From Azorinus chamasolen (Eukaryota; Mollusca; Bivalvia; Cardiida; Solecurtidae): a stretch of 64,000 nt of DNA. The translations under genes were made by a program, and so were the position numbers. The notes beneath the pieces are model-generated. The model was not told the origin of the DNA. It did not search any database and saw nothing but the letters and a program-made list of their open reading frames with translations. The stretch is from positions 73,959,467 to 74,023,466 of the forward strand of contig OY755246.1 of the NCBI GenBank assembly GCA_963576725.1, read 5' to 3'. Shown here piece after piece: positions 22,133 through 32,629 of the stretch; position 1 is the stretch's first letter, and each line of letters starts with the position of its first letter.

Positions 22133-22732
22133 ATGGCTGATTCGCACGTAAAAACTGCGTCTGCACAATCGAAAATATCTCAGTTTTTTGGTAAAAGGAC
22201 GAGAGATTCAACCGATGATTCCCCAGACCTGACAGATGAACAAGTTTCTGTTTTACCGAACGATGACACGGATAATGCGTCGGATGACCCAGTTACGAAG
22301 AAGAAAAAGCCCCATGTTTATTCGGATTCCTGGAAAACGAATCGCCCGGGGCTTTTTGTAAATGATAAAAAGGAGATGTTGTGTAAATTCTGTATAGACA
22401 CTGGTAAAAATAATTCGTTTACAACTGGAAATACGAACTATAGAACTTCTACATTGGATCGGCATGTGGAATTGCCAGCACATAAACAAGCAATTTTAGA
22501 CATGAAAAGAAGTGCAGACTTCAAAACATCGCAGTTGAATGCATTTAACAAAAAACAGGACTCGTTACAGCGAGCAATGAGTGTTGTGTATTGGTTGGCA
22601 AAAGAAAATGTTGCTAGTTTGAAATACAGCAGTATGATGGAATTTCTGGAGTTTCAAGGAGTGGATGTTGGAAGCTTGAACATAGGAAACAATGCCAACT
22701 ATAATTCAAGAACTTCAGTTGATGAATTCCAT
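22133..22732 (+). CDS. hAT transposase, exon 1 (zinc finger part)
   Basis: Encodes residues 1-200 of a 719-residue hAT-superfamily transposase. The start ATG has A at -3 and G at +4. Visible features are a PCNA-binding-like motif QSKISQFF at residues 12-19, an acidic stretch, a basic run KKKK at 56-59 (possible nuclear signal) and a zinc finger with C84, C87, H111 and H117 (C-x2-C ... H-x5-H, TTF/BED-like), expected to bind DNA. The exon ends after codon 200 at donor GTAAGT (22733). Proteins of this shape, ZNF862-like, are abundant in molluscs; that statement is from general knowledge. Confidence 0.85.
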
Positions 22733-23471
22733 GTAAGTTTCTTTTATTTTAATATGTTTAACTAATTATTTGATATTCACAATCTATCTCATTCGGTGAG
22801 TAGGTATGATTCCATATAGGATGTATAAATGGAATCTGTCCCAGCTTACTCGCCCTTATAAAATATCTGTCTTGTCCAACCATCTTGGGAGGGTCTTTTA
22901 CAAGGGGTGTATCAAAAAATGGCACTGCCTTAGGGGAACCCCTGCCCAATTTTTTAATTGTGACCTGTTTTGTTATTAAAGGGCAAGACCAAAGGGGGAA
23001 AACTTCATATTTTATTAACTATTAGTAAGCAAATGTTAAATTTGACCCCTTGATAGTGTGTGAGTAAATCGGGACAACATGTATACATGTGTTGGCTGCC
23101 ATCATATGACCAAAGCTATTGAAATGGTTTTAAACTTCAAACAGAGACCACAAGAAAACTGGACACATTTTTGCAAAATGAAAACAAATTCATTAAATTT
23201 GAATTTAGTTACATTCTAGAATAATAACGATGAATGAAATTAATATTTAACCAAATGGCATATCTGTATCTGACAGTTTTCAAAACATGGCTGAATAGCA
23301 TGCTCATTGTAAGCAATATCTATATTTGCCATCAAATTTTCATTTTTGCTGTTTAAGTAATCATTGCTTCTGAATTTTCAAAATATTTTCCCTTGAAGTT
23401 GCATAATTTTTGTTGTTTTAGGAAATATATTTTAAATATAGATATTGGAAGAAAGTTTTGTCTGTTTTCAG
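22733..23471 (+). other. hAT transposase intron (739 bp)
   Basis: Donor GTAAGT at 22733. The best acceptor is TTTTGTCTGTTTTCAG ending at 23471, phase 0 on both sides. An alternative acceptor ending at 23441 would add ten in-frame codons. I see nothing else in the intron. Confidence 0.7.
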
Positions 23472-25031
23472 GAATGTATTGCAGAAGTCATTGAGAAGGA
23501 CATAATGCACAAAGTGCATGCTAGCCCATACTTCAGCATCTTGACTGATGAGAGCACCGATATATCCAATACAAAGAAAGTTGTAATTTACATCAGAGTG
23601 ATTGATCCAGAGTCATATGTCTCCTCTACACATTTTCTTGGGAATGTTACATTAGAGGGATCCTCAGCAACAGCTGAAGTATTATTTGATCTCATTTTAA
23701 AATTCCTGAAGTCAAAGAACATACAAATGGACAAGTTTGTGGGGTTTGGGAGTGATGGGGCCTCAGTTATGGTAGGGAGAAAAAGCGGAGTTGCCACTAG
23801 ATTTAAGGAGATCTGTCCTCATTTGATAAACATTCATTGCATGGCCCATCGATTCAACCTTTGCACTTCGCAAGCCTCAAGATATATACCATACATCAAA
23901 GATACTTTTGAGAAAGTTTTCAAAGACCTATACTATTATTTTGAGAAGTCAGCTAACAGAGCAGCAGAACTGAAGGAAATCCAAAAGGTGTTGGACAGTC
24001 CCCAACTGAAAGTAAGAGAAGTGCATGAAATTCGGTGGCTGGCCTTTTATGATGCTCTTTATGCTGTCTTCCATAGTTGGAAAGCTCTTGTTAATTATTT
24101 CAAAAAGAATAACAAGTCACAAGTATGCAAAGATTTACTTGATAAGATTACAGACTACAGATTTGTCTCTCTTTTGCACATTATGATGGATATAATTCCT
24201 CATCTGTCACAGCTGAGTTTAGTCCTGCAGAAGTCAGATTTGGATATAGCAACTGTATCACCCGCTGTTGACAATATATATCACACACTGAAAAGGGTTG
24301 ATGAAAGGAAATCTCACTACCAAACTGTGTTGGGTGAGCAGCTTGCTAGTCTGTTGGACAAAGACAAAGAAGGTGTAACATTCAAAGGCATTTCATTGAA
24401 AATCCATAGAAGTACTGTCAAGAAATCAACAGCTGACATTGCCAGTATAAGACATGACTTTGTAACAGCACTGACAGACCAGATTAAGCTGCGTTTTCCT
24501 AAGGAGAGTGCTGACGTAGCAACATCTTTTGGGATATTTGGATTGAGAACTTTGACTTTTCTCTCTCCAGAGGAACAAGATAAGCATGGTGATCAGCAAA
24601 TTAAAATACTTGCTGATTTCTTTGGAAAAGAGCAAAAGTCTAAGGAGTGTTCATCTCCACCACTGGTAGAACATTCAAATGTATTCCCAGAATGGACTCT
24701 AGCTAAAACTGTTATTAGGAGAGAAATGTACCCAAGAGACAACATGGGGTTATTGTGGCAGGTTGTTAAGAAACACCACAGTGAAACTTTCCCCAATATT
24801 TTGAAGCTAGCTGCTGTTGCTCTGGTAATGCCATTTCAAACAGCTGATTGTGAGAGGGGCTTCAGCAAGCAAAATATCATAAAAACTCCATCTAGGAACC
24901 GCCTTGAAGGGCCATCTTTACAACGGTTAATGATGATTGGTATTGAGGGACCACCAGTCAAAGAATTTGACTTTAAAAAAGCTGTTTCAGTGTGGAAGTC
25001 AAAGAAGGAGAGAAGACTGTTTAAAAATTAA
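23472..25031 (+). CDS. hAT transposase, exon 2 (catalytic and dimerisation domain)
   Basis: Encodes residues 201-719. The RNase H-like DDE core is visible: D226 in FSILTDESTD, D295 in FGSDGAS and E661 in DCERGFS, the position of the catalytic glutamate in hAT enzymes. HCMAHRFNL matches the conserved C-x-x-H region, and the end (CERGFSKQN then RNRLEGPSLQRL) matches the hAT C-terminal dimerisation domain. The frame is open from acceptor to TAA with all three catalytic residues present, so the enzyme could be active. There is no sign of host capture: the gene lies inside its own inverted repeats. Confidence 0.85.
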   Translation, partial: ECIAEVIEKDIMHKVHASPYFSILTDESTDISNTKKVVIYIRVIDPESYVSSTHFLGNVTLEGSSATAEVLFDLILKFLKSKNIQMDKFVGFGSDGASVMVGRKSGVATRFKEICPHLINIHCMAHRFNLCTSQASRYIPYIKDTFEKVFKDLYYYFEKSANRAAELKEIQKVLDSPQLKVREVHEIRWLAFYDALYAVFHSWKALVNYFKKNNKSQVCKDLLDKITDYRFVSLLHIMMDIIPHLSQLSLVLQKSDLDIATVSPAVDNIYHTLKRVDERKSHYQTVLGEQLASLLDKDKEGVTFKGISLKIHRSTVKKSTADIASIRHDFVTALTDQIKLRFPKESADVATSFGIFGLRTLTFLSPEEQDKHGDQQIKILADFFGKEQKSKECSSPPLVEHSNVFPEWTLAKTVIRREMYPRDNMGLLWQVVKKHHSETFPNILKLAAVALVMPFQTADCERGFSKQNIIKTPSRNRLEGPSLQRLMMIGIEGPPVKEFDFKKAVSVWKSKKERRLFKN

Positions 25032-25451
25032 TTCAAAATAGTTTCCAGTTCCAGTTTATGTGTTCTTTGAATATGGTGTTCTTTAAAGTTCAATATTAGC
25101 ATTTTTGACACACTGACAGATAAGTGTGTACCTTACTGATCTGTGCCTAACAGGCAGAACTTTAGCATAACATTGGATATAAATAATACATGTAGTTGTG
25201 TTGTGAAGCAAAAACATTAACTTTAAAAGCAATATAAACCAACTTTAAGCACTGACCCTTCTATAGATGGTATGATTTCAAGGGCAGTAACTGAAACAAG
25301 TAAAAGCGGTAAGTAGTTTTAGTTTGAGCCAACGAATGAGTGTAAAATACACCCTCCCCCATTATTTGCACATAATGGGGGAGGTGCCCCCCATTTCCTG
25401 AAAGTACTGGGGGACATCCCCCCTATTTGAGCATTTCTAGATGCAACCCTG

Positions 25452-25574
25452 CACACACATATACACCCATATGCATGAACGCACATACACATACATACAT
25501 ACATACATACATGCATACATGCATGCATACATACATACATGCATGCATACATACACATGCATGTATGTATGTAT

Positions 25575-25614
<40 letters not shown>

Positions 25615-25665
25615 GCACATACAACCAACTTCTTCACATGCACACATGCATGCATATACACTGTA
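25452..25665. repeat. Compound microsatellite ACAT / ATGC / AC
   Basis: ATACATAC, CATGCATG and a pure AC run of about 36 bp near 25576-25611. The first 80 bp continue the inverted repeat that the hAT element split. All open frames through this stretch are low-complexity artefacts. Confidence 0.9.
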
Positions 25666-26240
25666 CATGTGCCATAGCTGAAAAGGCAAACATGCATGGA
25701 ATTTACAAGTACATTCAGACAATACTGAATAGCATGCTGGCGAAAACAAAACGTTCTATCTAAACAAAATGCAAGCAGAATACAGAAAAAATGCAAACAA
25801 AAGGAGCATGCATCTAGCAAGTTTACAAGTTTAGCAAGTAAAGCCCAGGCAAAAGACATGGATATAAAAGCATTTTTAAATAAAATGTGAGCTAGATGAA
25901 AGTGATAGTAAATTATGTTAAAAACGTATTTTAAACCGAAAAAAAACTATCATTAATTCATACATGGAGTAAATTCTCGACCCAGTAGTGCGTTAACAAT
26001 TCTTAAATATCGTATATATTCCTCATCGGGCCACTAAATAGTTTATGAAATATTTTTAATAACTCGAAGATAGATAGTCTTTTTTTTATTAGGCTATTAA
26101 AAGTCATAGAGCAAAACTAAAAATAGAAAATAATGATAATCTAAACGTTAATGTTTGTTTCTACTTATGATCTTCGAGCTCATCCATAATGGGTGTGTGT
26201 TAAAACAAATTTTGTGTAAACTTTGATGCCTTTTCTTGCT
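25666..26240. other. no recognisable feature
   Basis: AT-rich sequence between the microsatellite and the candidate promoter. Confidence 0.35.
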
Positions 26241-26261
26241 TTGTTATTCAGTCATGTAATG

Positions 26262-26397
26262 GCGGACAGGTCACGTGACATTCAAAATGGCGGCGGTCAA
26301 TTTATCAAAAATAGAATCGTCTTATATAAGCATTGGTCCTCCATCTCTATTTCGCTATAAGTTGCATCATTTTAGGCAAAGTTAATCACAGGTAAGG
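26262..26397 (+). promoter_or_regulatory. candidate RNA polymerase II promoter with a short first exon
   Basis: In order: GTCACGTGAC, a palindromic E-box (26270-26279); CAAAATGGCGGC, a YY1-type site (26283-26294); TTATATAAG, a TATA box (26322-26330); ATTGG, an inverted CCAAT (26332-26336); and about 60 bp after the TATA box a strong splice donor, CACAG then GTAAGGTAT (cut after 26391). The implied exon, about 26353-26391, is non-coding. GC content rises locally. No downstream coding exon could be assigned within the window, so the gene, if any, is unidentified. Confidence 0.4.
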
Positions 26398-27980
26398 TAT
26401 ATTTAGCCTGCGGCCTGTTGCACTGAGTAAACATTCATAGGTGGTAGGCCAGGTGTGTTTGTTTTAGATCTTATCTACACATCAGACAAAGGGAATTACA
26501 GTCATCTCTCGCATTATAGGTTTACATAGTTTGTAATATTTAGGAAAACTTTTGCTTCCGGTTCCGGTGTATACACAGTACTTTTCTCGCACTGGTCTTT
26601 TTTTTCTTTTTAGCTGTGGTTGTATCGTGTTTTCAGTGATTTAATCAGTACTGGACTTAATTCCATGTGTATATGGACTAATAGCGGTACGTGATTTATG
26701 TGAACTACGTGTACTTTACTGTATTTTGTATTTCTGGACATCTTTCCGGGGAAAAGTGGGTGGGGTATTGGCGCCTTACTCACTCACGGGTCATGCCCAA
26801 ACTTTTTATTCACGCATGACTGACTTTGCGTGATCTATTGTGTAACATGGCCAATATGTGTTACCGTTACTTGCTGGATAACTAGAGAACCAGGCCCGTA
26901 CCCAGGTGGGGGGCTCCCCCCAGCTGGCTCCCAAGATACTATTTTTGTTAATGGGCCCCTTTTTTAGTTTTCAGCTAAATCTACCGATTTGAAATTTTAC
27001 CAAGGCAATTTTTTAGTGACTGATATTTTCTACCTCGGGGAGATTATCTTTAGTTCTCTACACAGACAGACCACCTTTAGCATGCTGTCATGCTGTGATC
27101 CACGCTTGGTCTATTTTGCCTATTTTGGTATAGACCAATCAATGGAACCCCCGCGGAGAACACCCGAATTACGTAATCACGAGTTGGTTCCAGTTTTCGC
27201 TATACTGAAGTTTAGCAAATAAATTGTTCAGGAACCAGTCGTGTAAAAATGCAAATTGCTGCGTTTCCACAAATACCACATGTGGCACCTATATTAATTG
27301 AGGAAACATTGTCGCAAAATTAAGACGATGGGAATGACGTATCCAGATGCTATAGCATAGCTACAAAAAGCAGTATGCACTTCGACCGATAAGCGTTTTA
27401 CTGACATTGATCAGTAACTAGTAATGAAAAAATAACACTGAACATTTCGAATGATAAAAAAAAGTAAAAATGATCTTCGTCCCCAGGCCGATTGTACTGA
27501 ATAAATCAAGGGTTTTTTAACGTTTTTTCATGGATTTGTTTTGTAACTTGAGATTGGGAATTTTCCTCCCAAAAATGGGTGCAAAACACACCTTTTGCTA
27601 TTGGGAATATACCCAAATAAGGGCTATAAAATCAGCCAAAATAATTATTATTGTAAAATAAGATAAAATGAAATGTCTTTTTCATTGTATACATAAATCT
27701 GTTATAACCAGGAGAACGAATAAGGGCCATCATGACCCTCTTGGTAAACTGTAACATTTGATGATTGTAGTTTTGATCAGAGTTGTTTTCACATTTAGAA
27801 TAAAGACATAAGCGGATGCTAGTTCTGAGATGAATAATGCAGAGTCTGTCCATGGGAAAAACTTTAAGCATAATCAAATGTCTGTCTGTCTGCCAAATTG
27901 CCAATGGCAAAATACTTTAACCATGTTCATATGTGTGTCTGTCAATGGCAAATTTTTTTAGCCTTGATCACAACTTTTGG
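26398..27980. other. low-feature region with possible transposon scraps
   Basis: CAGGCCCGTACCCAGG followed by GGGGGG-CTCCCCCC (about 26890-26925) resembles the ends of several invertebrate DNA transposons, but no partner end was found. At 27724-27742 a GGGCCATCATGACCCTCTTG piece looks like a stray family A 3' terminus. A GTCTGTCTG motif with short repeats lies at 27880-27960. No exons recognised. Confidence 0.3.
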
Positions 27981-28028
27981 TGTTAATTTAATATAATTAT
28001 ACAAGCCCCTGCATTGAAACATTGGTAA

Positions 28029-28336
28029 TGTATGCATGTATGCATGTATGCATGTATGTATGTATGCATGTATGCATGTAATGCATGCGTGTATGCGTGC
28101 ATGCGTGTATGCCTGCATGCGTGTATGCGTGTATGCGTGTATGCGTGTATGGCATGTATGCGTGTATGCGTGTATACATGTATGCATACATGCATACATG
28201 TATGATGCATGCATACATGCATACATACATGCATGCATACATGCATGCATGCATGCATGCATGCAATGTATGCATGTATGCATGTATGCATGTATGTATG
28301 TATGTATGTATGTGTATGTGCGTTCATGCATATGGG
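28029..28336. repeat. Compound microsatellite ATGT / GCAT / GTGT
   Basis: TATGCATG and CGTGTATG repeats with dyad symmetry around 28190-28260. It is the microsatellite part of the uninterrupted copy of the inverted repeat. Confidence 0.9.
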
Positions 28337-28580
28337 TGTATATGTGTGTGTATATGTATGAATATTTCTGGTGCAGGAGGCTGAATATCATCAACTTCTC
28401 TAGGACTTACACTGCAGACCAGGCTGGGAATGCCCTAGCACGAGCCATCTTAACTCTGTCTACCCTGGAAGTTGTTTTTTAGGGATCTGAGACTGTCATG
28501 TATTTCTCCTCTTTGTATGAAAATTTGATTTTTTTTCGAAACAAATAATCTCTTTGTCTTATTAGCAGAATAGCATCTTG
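28337..28580 (+). repeat. Inverted repeat copy with unoccupied hAT site
   Basis: Reverse complement of 21549-21787 joined to 25452-25530. At the position where the other copy holds the hAT element, this copy reads TATATGTGTGTGTATATG, that is, a single 8-mer target. It therefore represents the pre-insertion sequence. Confidence 0.85.
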
Positions 28581-28589
28581 TGATAGCAA

Positions 28590-28890
28590 ATATGTGATAC
28601 ATTTTTAGTAATACGTGTACTTTTGTAAATCTTATTCCGTATTACATACTCTAGATATGACTTTTTAACAACTTCTTATGTATTTTACCGATACTTAATC
28701 TTTCTGATTCTAATTTTATAATGTGTATTACTCATGAATGAATGCTTTGAAAACATATCTTTTAATTCCACAGGTTGTTATGTTAAACTGTTATAATCTT
28801 TGTTATATAGTCGGTAAATAGCTTATTGTAGCTAATGTTATCTGTTGTACAACCGACTCAAAATAAAGATTCTTGTATCTTGTATCTAGC
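28590..28890 (+). repeat. possible non-LTR retrotransposon 3' tail
   Basis: An AT-rich block ending CAAAATAAAGATTCTTGTAT followed by a duplicated CTTGTAT word. A poly(A)-like signal next to a short tandem tail is typical of LINE 3' ends, but there is no coding part to confirm it. Confidence 0.25.
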
Positions 28891-30039
28891 GAACCCTGGA
28901 AGCAATTTGCACCTCTGCATGAAACAGTGCAGTTTGTAACCGGTTTTTTTCGTTTAATCTGCAAGTATTTATAACGTAATAAGTTTCAGATGGTTTGGTT
29001 CCAAATCCCTTCCAAGATTATTTATAGGTATCCTATAATTCGGTTCTAGATTACCAAGATTATATTTATCATACAGTCCAGATCAACTATTTAACAGGTT
29101 GCGAATGATTAGTGCATGATAAAAATACAAATGTTATCATTAATGTTTATTTATAGATCTTTTTACTTAACAGATCAACACCCTAAAGACTTGGAATGAG
29201 TGAAGAAGGACATTTGGGCATGGGCGGACATTTGCCCCCTGGTGTTTTAGCTTGGGCGGACATTTGCCCCCTGACATATGCCCCCCTGTTTGACTTGGGC
29301 GGACATTTGCCCCCTAGTGGTTTGACTTGGACGGACATTTGCCCCCCCCCCCCCCCCCCCCCCCTGAGTCTTGCCACCACATGTATTGTGTTACTCGATC
29401 TCAGAAAACCCAGAGACTTCCATTAAGGTTCATTAGAAATTGCTCTAATACAGAAATGTAGCTATTTTAAATAATTGCTTAGATCTAAGTTAAGTAAATT
29501 ACTTTTTTGTTGTTAAATCAGTAATTTTGTATTCAAATAACAAACAGATGTATACTTATCACCTCCAGATCCAGATCTTGTTTTATTTATTGTTAAAAAT
29601 TGCGTCGTGTGAATCAAACAAATATTTATCATAAAAGCTAAGCCGACACTTGACAGTAAATGAATTGCGTAAGTGTAGTATTTTCGGGTGTAGGGCAAAA
29701 CCCCACTAGGACGTAACCCCACTAGGACGTAACCCCACAGGACAATTCCCCACTAGGACCAAACCCCAGCAGGACAATACCCCACATGGACAAAACCCCA
29801 CTTTAATAAAAATTATGTATTTAATTAAGGATTTATATATACAAATGTCACTTCATAGCAATAGAAAGGGAGAATAAAACATACTAGAAAAGAAATAAGT
29901 ATAAATATTTAATTTCAATTTGAATAAAAGTAATAAATAACTATGTTGTTAAGCATATGGTTTTATGGTAATAACCTGATTTTCACTAAAAGCAAAAGTT
30001 GTATTATCACAAGGAGGATATTTTTATATCTTTTTACAA

Positions 30040-30108
30040 ACAGAATAGATCCAGATCATACAGATTCTAAAACAAAGCCATCTGATCAGGTTCTAATCTA
30101 TTTGCTCA
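30040..30108. repeat. MITE central palindrome
   Basis: ACAAACAGAATAGATCCAGA on the left and ATCTGATCAGGTTCTAATC on the right form a foldback of the shared MITE type inside the inner foldback element. Confidence 0.5.
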
Positions 30109-30180
30109 CTGACAAATAATTAATATTTATTAGGTGAACTACATTCTATACAAAAAAAGGCATACATGGTATAAACAAAA

Positions 30181-30840
30181 TTAACCAATTCCTTTTCTAA
30201 ACTAACAAACAGGGTAGGCCCAAATCATTTTCACAATTTTATGATCTGGCTCAACCATGTTTGCATTGGTACACTTAATATAGATTCAATAGATGTGGAT
30301 AATGTAATATTAGCACATATTGCATATAAACTATTATAATATAACCACAATTAACTGATTCCTTTTCTTAACTTACAAACAGGGTAGACCCAAATCATTT
30401 TCACAATTTTATGATCTGGATCAACCATGTTTGCATTGGTACACTTAATATAGATTCAATAGATGTGGATAATGTAATATTAGCACATATTGCATATAAA
30501 CTATTATAATATAACCACAATTAACTGATTCCTTTTCTTAACTTACAAACAGGGTAGACCCAAATCATTTTCACAATTTTATGATCTGGCTCAACCATGT
30601 TTGCATTGGTACACTTAATATAGATTCAATAGATGTGGATAATGTAATATTAGCACATATTGCATATAAACTATTATAATATAACCACAATTAACTGATT
30701 CCTTTTCTTAACTTACAAACAGGTTAGACCCAAATCATTTTCACAATTTTATGATCTGGCTCAACCATGTTTGCATTGGTACACTTAATATAGATTCAAT
30801 AGATGTGGATAATGTAATATTAGCACATATTGCATATAAA
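30181..30840 (+). repeat. 170-bp tandem array, four copies
   Basis: Units start at 30181, 30351, 30521 and 30691 with an exact 170-bp period and very few differences. Each contains ACAAACAGGGTAGACCCAAA and TTATGATCTGG(C/A)TCAACC ... TGTTTGC, a degraded MITE palindrome. The array therefore seems to be a whole MITE core turned into a satellite. Confidence 0.85.
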
Positions 30841-31169
30841 CCCAATTTAGTAAACTAAAGCTCATTTAACTATGAATGCATTCTTTATTCATAATTTTGA
30901 CCTAATTTTAAATATGCTTTAACTTCTATTTTTATTTGCAGATTGTAACTTTAAATTTGAAAATGTAAAGATCTTGTTTTGAATTTATATTCTGATTAAG
31001 TGTTTCTTCTTCAAATTATCTAAAAATTGATTTATAACCCAATTATGTTAACATGTGGGGTTTTGTCCGCCTTGACACATTTGGCAGTGGGTTTGTGTCC
31101 TATGGGGTTTTGTCCTGTGGGGTTACGTCCTAGTGGGGTTACGTCCTGGTGGGGTTTTGTCCGTACCCC

Positions 31170-31492
31170 AGTATTTTCCACTGCCTTTAGGCTAGTCAAT
31201 CCCCTAATCCAATTAACACTTGTTGTGTTTTTAACACATAATGACAATAAGTGAAAGGTCACGTTTTGCTGCATACACCTTTGTGTGTTAAAACAATAAA
31301 TATGGCTGTCAGTGTTTTCAGAAAATGAAAGGTCACCGTTTTCAGAAAATGAAAGGTCACATTTGATGTTGCAGAATCATTTGATTTGGAACACACCCTT
31401 TTCTGCATAGATATAACCTCTGTGTTTACAATTTTTGCAAATGGCTGCCGAATTAAATACTGAGGATATTTACACGCATCAAATCATTGCAA
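31170..31492. other. interior of the outer foldback element
   Basis: Contains a 24-bp duplication (TTTTCAGAAAATGAAAGGTC at about 31306 and 31330). No coding signal. Confidence 0.4.
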
Positions 31493-32629
31493 ACAAGAGT
31501 GCCAGTGGGCACAATATACGCCCGTCGAGGCCTTGGTCAACCTAAACTGGGATTAAGTCCAATTTTGCGACCAAGCTTCAAGGTTGTAAATAGGCGTACT
31601 TTAACAAAAAAAACTTAACCAAAAATTCTAAATTATAAAAGGGCCATAATTGTGTCTAAATGCTTGTGTACAGGTGCAGCTTGTGATAGTGAACAAGTGT
31701 TCAAAGTTTAAAAGCTTAATCTGAAAGGGTTATGTAAATAAGTGCACTTTAACCAAAACCTTAACCAAAATTTCTAAGTCAAAAGGGGGCATAATTCTGT
31801 CAGAATGTTGGGCAGAGTTATGTACTCTTGCCTACAGGTGAAGCTTATGATGGTGAACAAGTGTTCCAAGGTTAAAAGTTTTATCTCAAAGGGTTATGTA
31901 AATAAGTGGACTTTAACCAAAACGTTAACCAAAATGTCTAAGTTAAAAAGTGGCATAATTCTGTCAAAATGATTGACAGAGTTATGTACTCTTGTCTACA
32001 GGTGAAACTTGTGATGGTGAACCAGTGTTCCAAGTTTAAAAGCTTTATCTCAAAGGGTTATGTAAATAAATGGACTTTAACAAAACCCTTGAACAAAAAT
32101 TCTAATTTAAAAAGGGGCATAATTCGGTCAAAATGCTTGACAGAGTTACGTTCTCTTGCCTACAGGTGGAGGTTGTAACGATGAACAAGTGTTCCAAGTT
32201 TCAAAGCTTTATCACAAAGTGTTATGTAAATAAGTGGACTTACAAAAATGTGTTCCACGTAAATTGAGGTTAACGTTTTTGCTTAACGCAAATGCTAAAC
32301 GCAAATTCTAAGTCCAATTGTGCGACCTTGACCTTGGGAAGGATCCACCAAGCGGAACTTGAGTTAGAGATGTTACAGACAGACAGAGAGGTTAACATTT
32401 TTGCTAAACGCAAATTCTAAGTCCAATTGTGTGACCCTGACCTTGGATAAACAAACCGGGACTTGGCAGGCTACTGTAGCATGTCTAGATAAACAATGTG
32501 CTTAAATTTGAGAAGGATCCAACAAGCGGAACTTGAGTTAGAGATGTTACAGACAGACAGACAGCCAGACGGACAGACACACAGACAGCGCCATTCCATA
32601 ATACGTCCCGTTTTTTCAAACGGGCGTAT
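31493..32629 (-). mobile_element. Family E hairpin-ended element
   Basis: On the minus strand the 5' foldback ATACGCCCGTTTG ... CGGGACGTAT (32601-32629) is followed by TATGGAATGGCGCTGTC and GTCTGTCTGTC. The units of about 165 bp contain TTGGAACACTTGTTCA, AAGCTT and CCTTTTTA-type segments. Near the 5' end two copies of CCAAGGTCA(A/G)GGTC occur. The 3' end is the hairpin GTGCC CACT GGCAC followed by TCTTGTTT. It uses the same plan as families A, B, D and F with unrelated sequence. Confidence 0.75.

Larger units (their letters stand above)
21788..25451 (+). mobile_element. hAT DNA transposon, apparently intact
   Basis: The 3664-bp element has perfect 16-bp terminal inverted repeats: CAGGGTTGCATCTAGA at 21788-21803 and its complement at 25436-25451. 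The flanking 8-mers are CACACAGT (left) and CACACACA (right). The second copy of the surrounding repeat at 28337 has one CACACACA and no element, so the boundaries and an 8-bp target duplication (left copy changed at two bases) are supported. Subterminal DNA at the left has four CCCGC motifs (about 21807-21893). At the right, CCCCC/GGGGG foldbacks lie near 25350-25425. It encodes one spliced transposase. Confidence 0.9.
29686..31169. mobile_element. Inner foldback element with 9-bp target duplication
   Basis: The ends are inverted and built from iterated AGGACGTAACCCCACT / AGGACAAAACCCCACT words (29690-29800 and, complementary, 31055-31169). AGTATTTTC occurs immediately outside both ends (29677-29685 and 31170-31178), a 9-bp target duplication of the size usual for Mutator-like elements. 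The interior is AT-rich and holds a 170-bp tandem array. No transposase is present; it is non-autonomous. Confidence 0.75.

Noticed and set aside
22253..22489. Minus-strand frame across the hAT first exon
   Set aside because: Shadow of the transposase exon, which has a good start context, zinc finger and splice donor on the plus strand.
25319..25859. Several open frames of 70-140 codons on both strands
   Set aside because: They are translations of ACAT/AC/ATGC microsatellite DNA (Cys/Met/Tyr/Val or His/Thr repeats).
26890..26930. Possible transposon end (CCCGTACCCAGG with G/C runs)
   Set aside because: No matching inverted end or target duplication found nearby, so not called as an element.
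27942..28482. Open frames up to 150 codons
   Set aside because: Same reason: compound microsatellite translated in several frames.
29341..29363. Long C run as a regulatory or quadruplex site
   Set aside because: It lies inside a repeat end and is most simply replication slippage of CCCCC words; no independent support.
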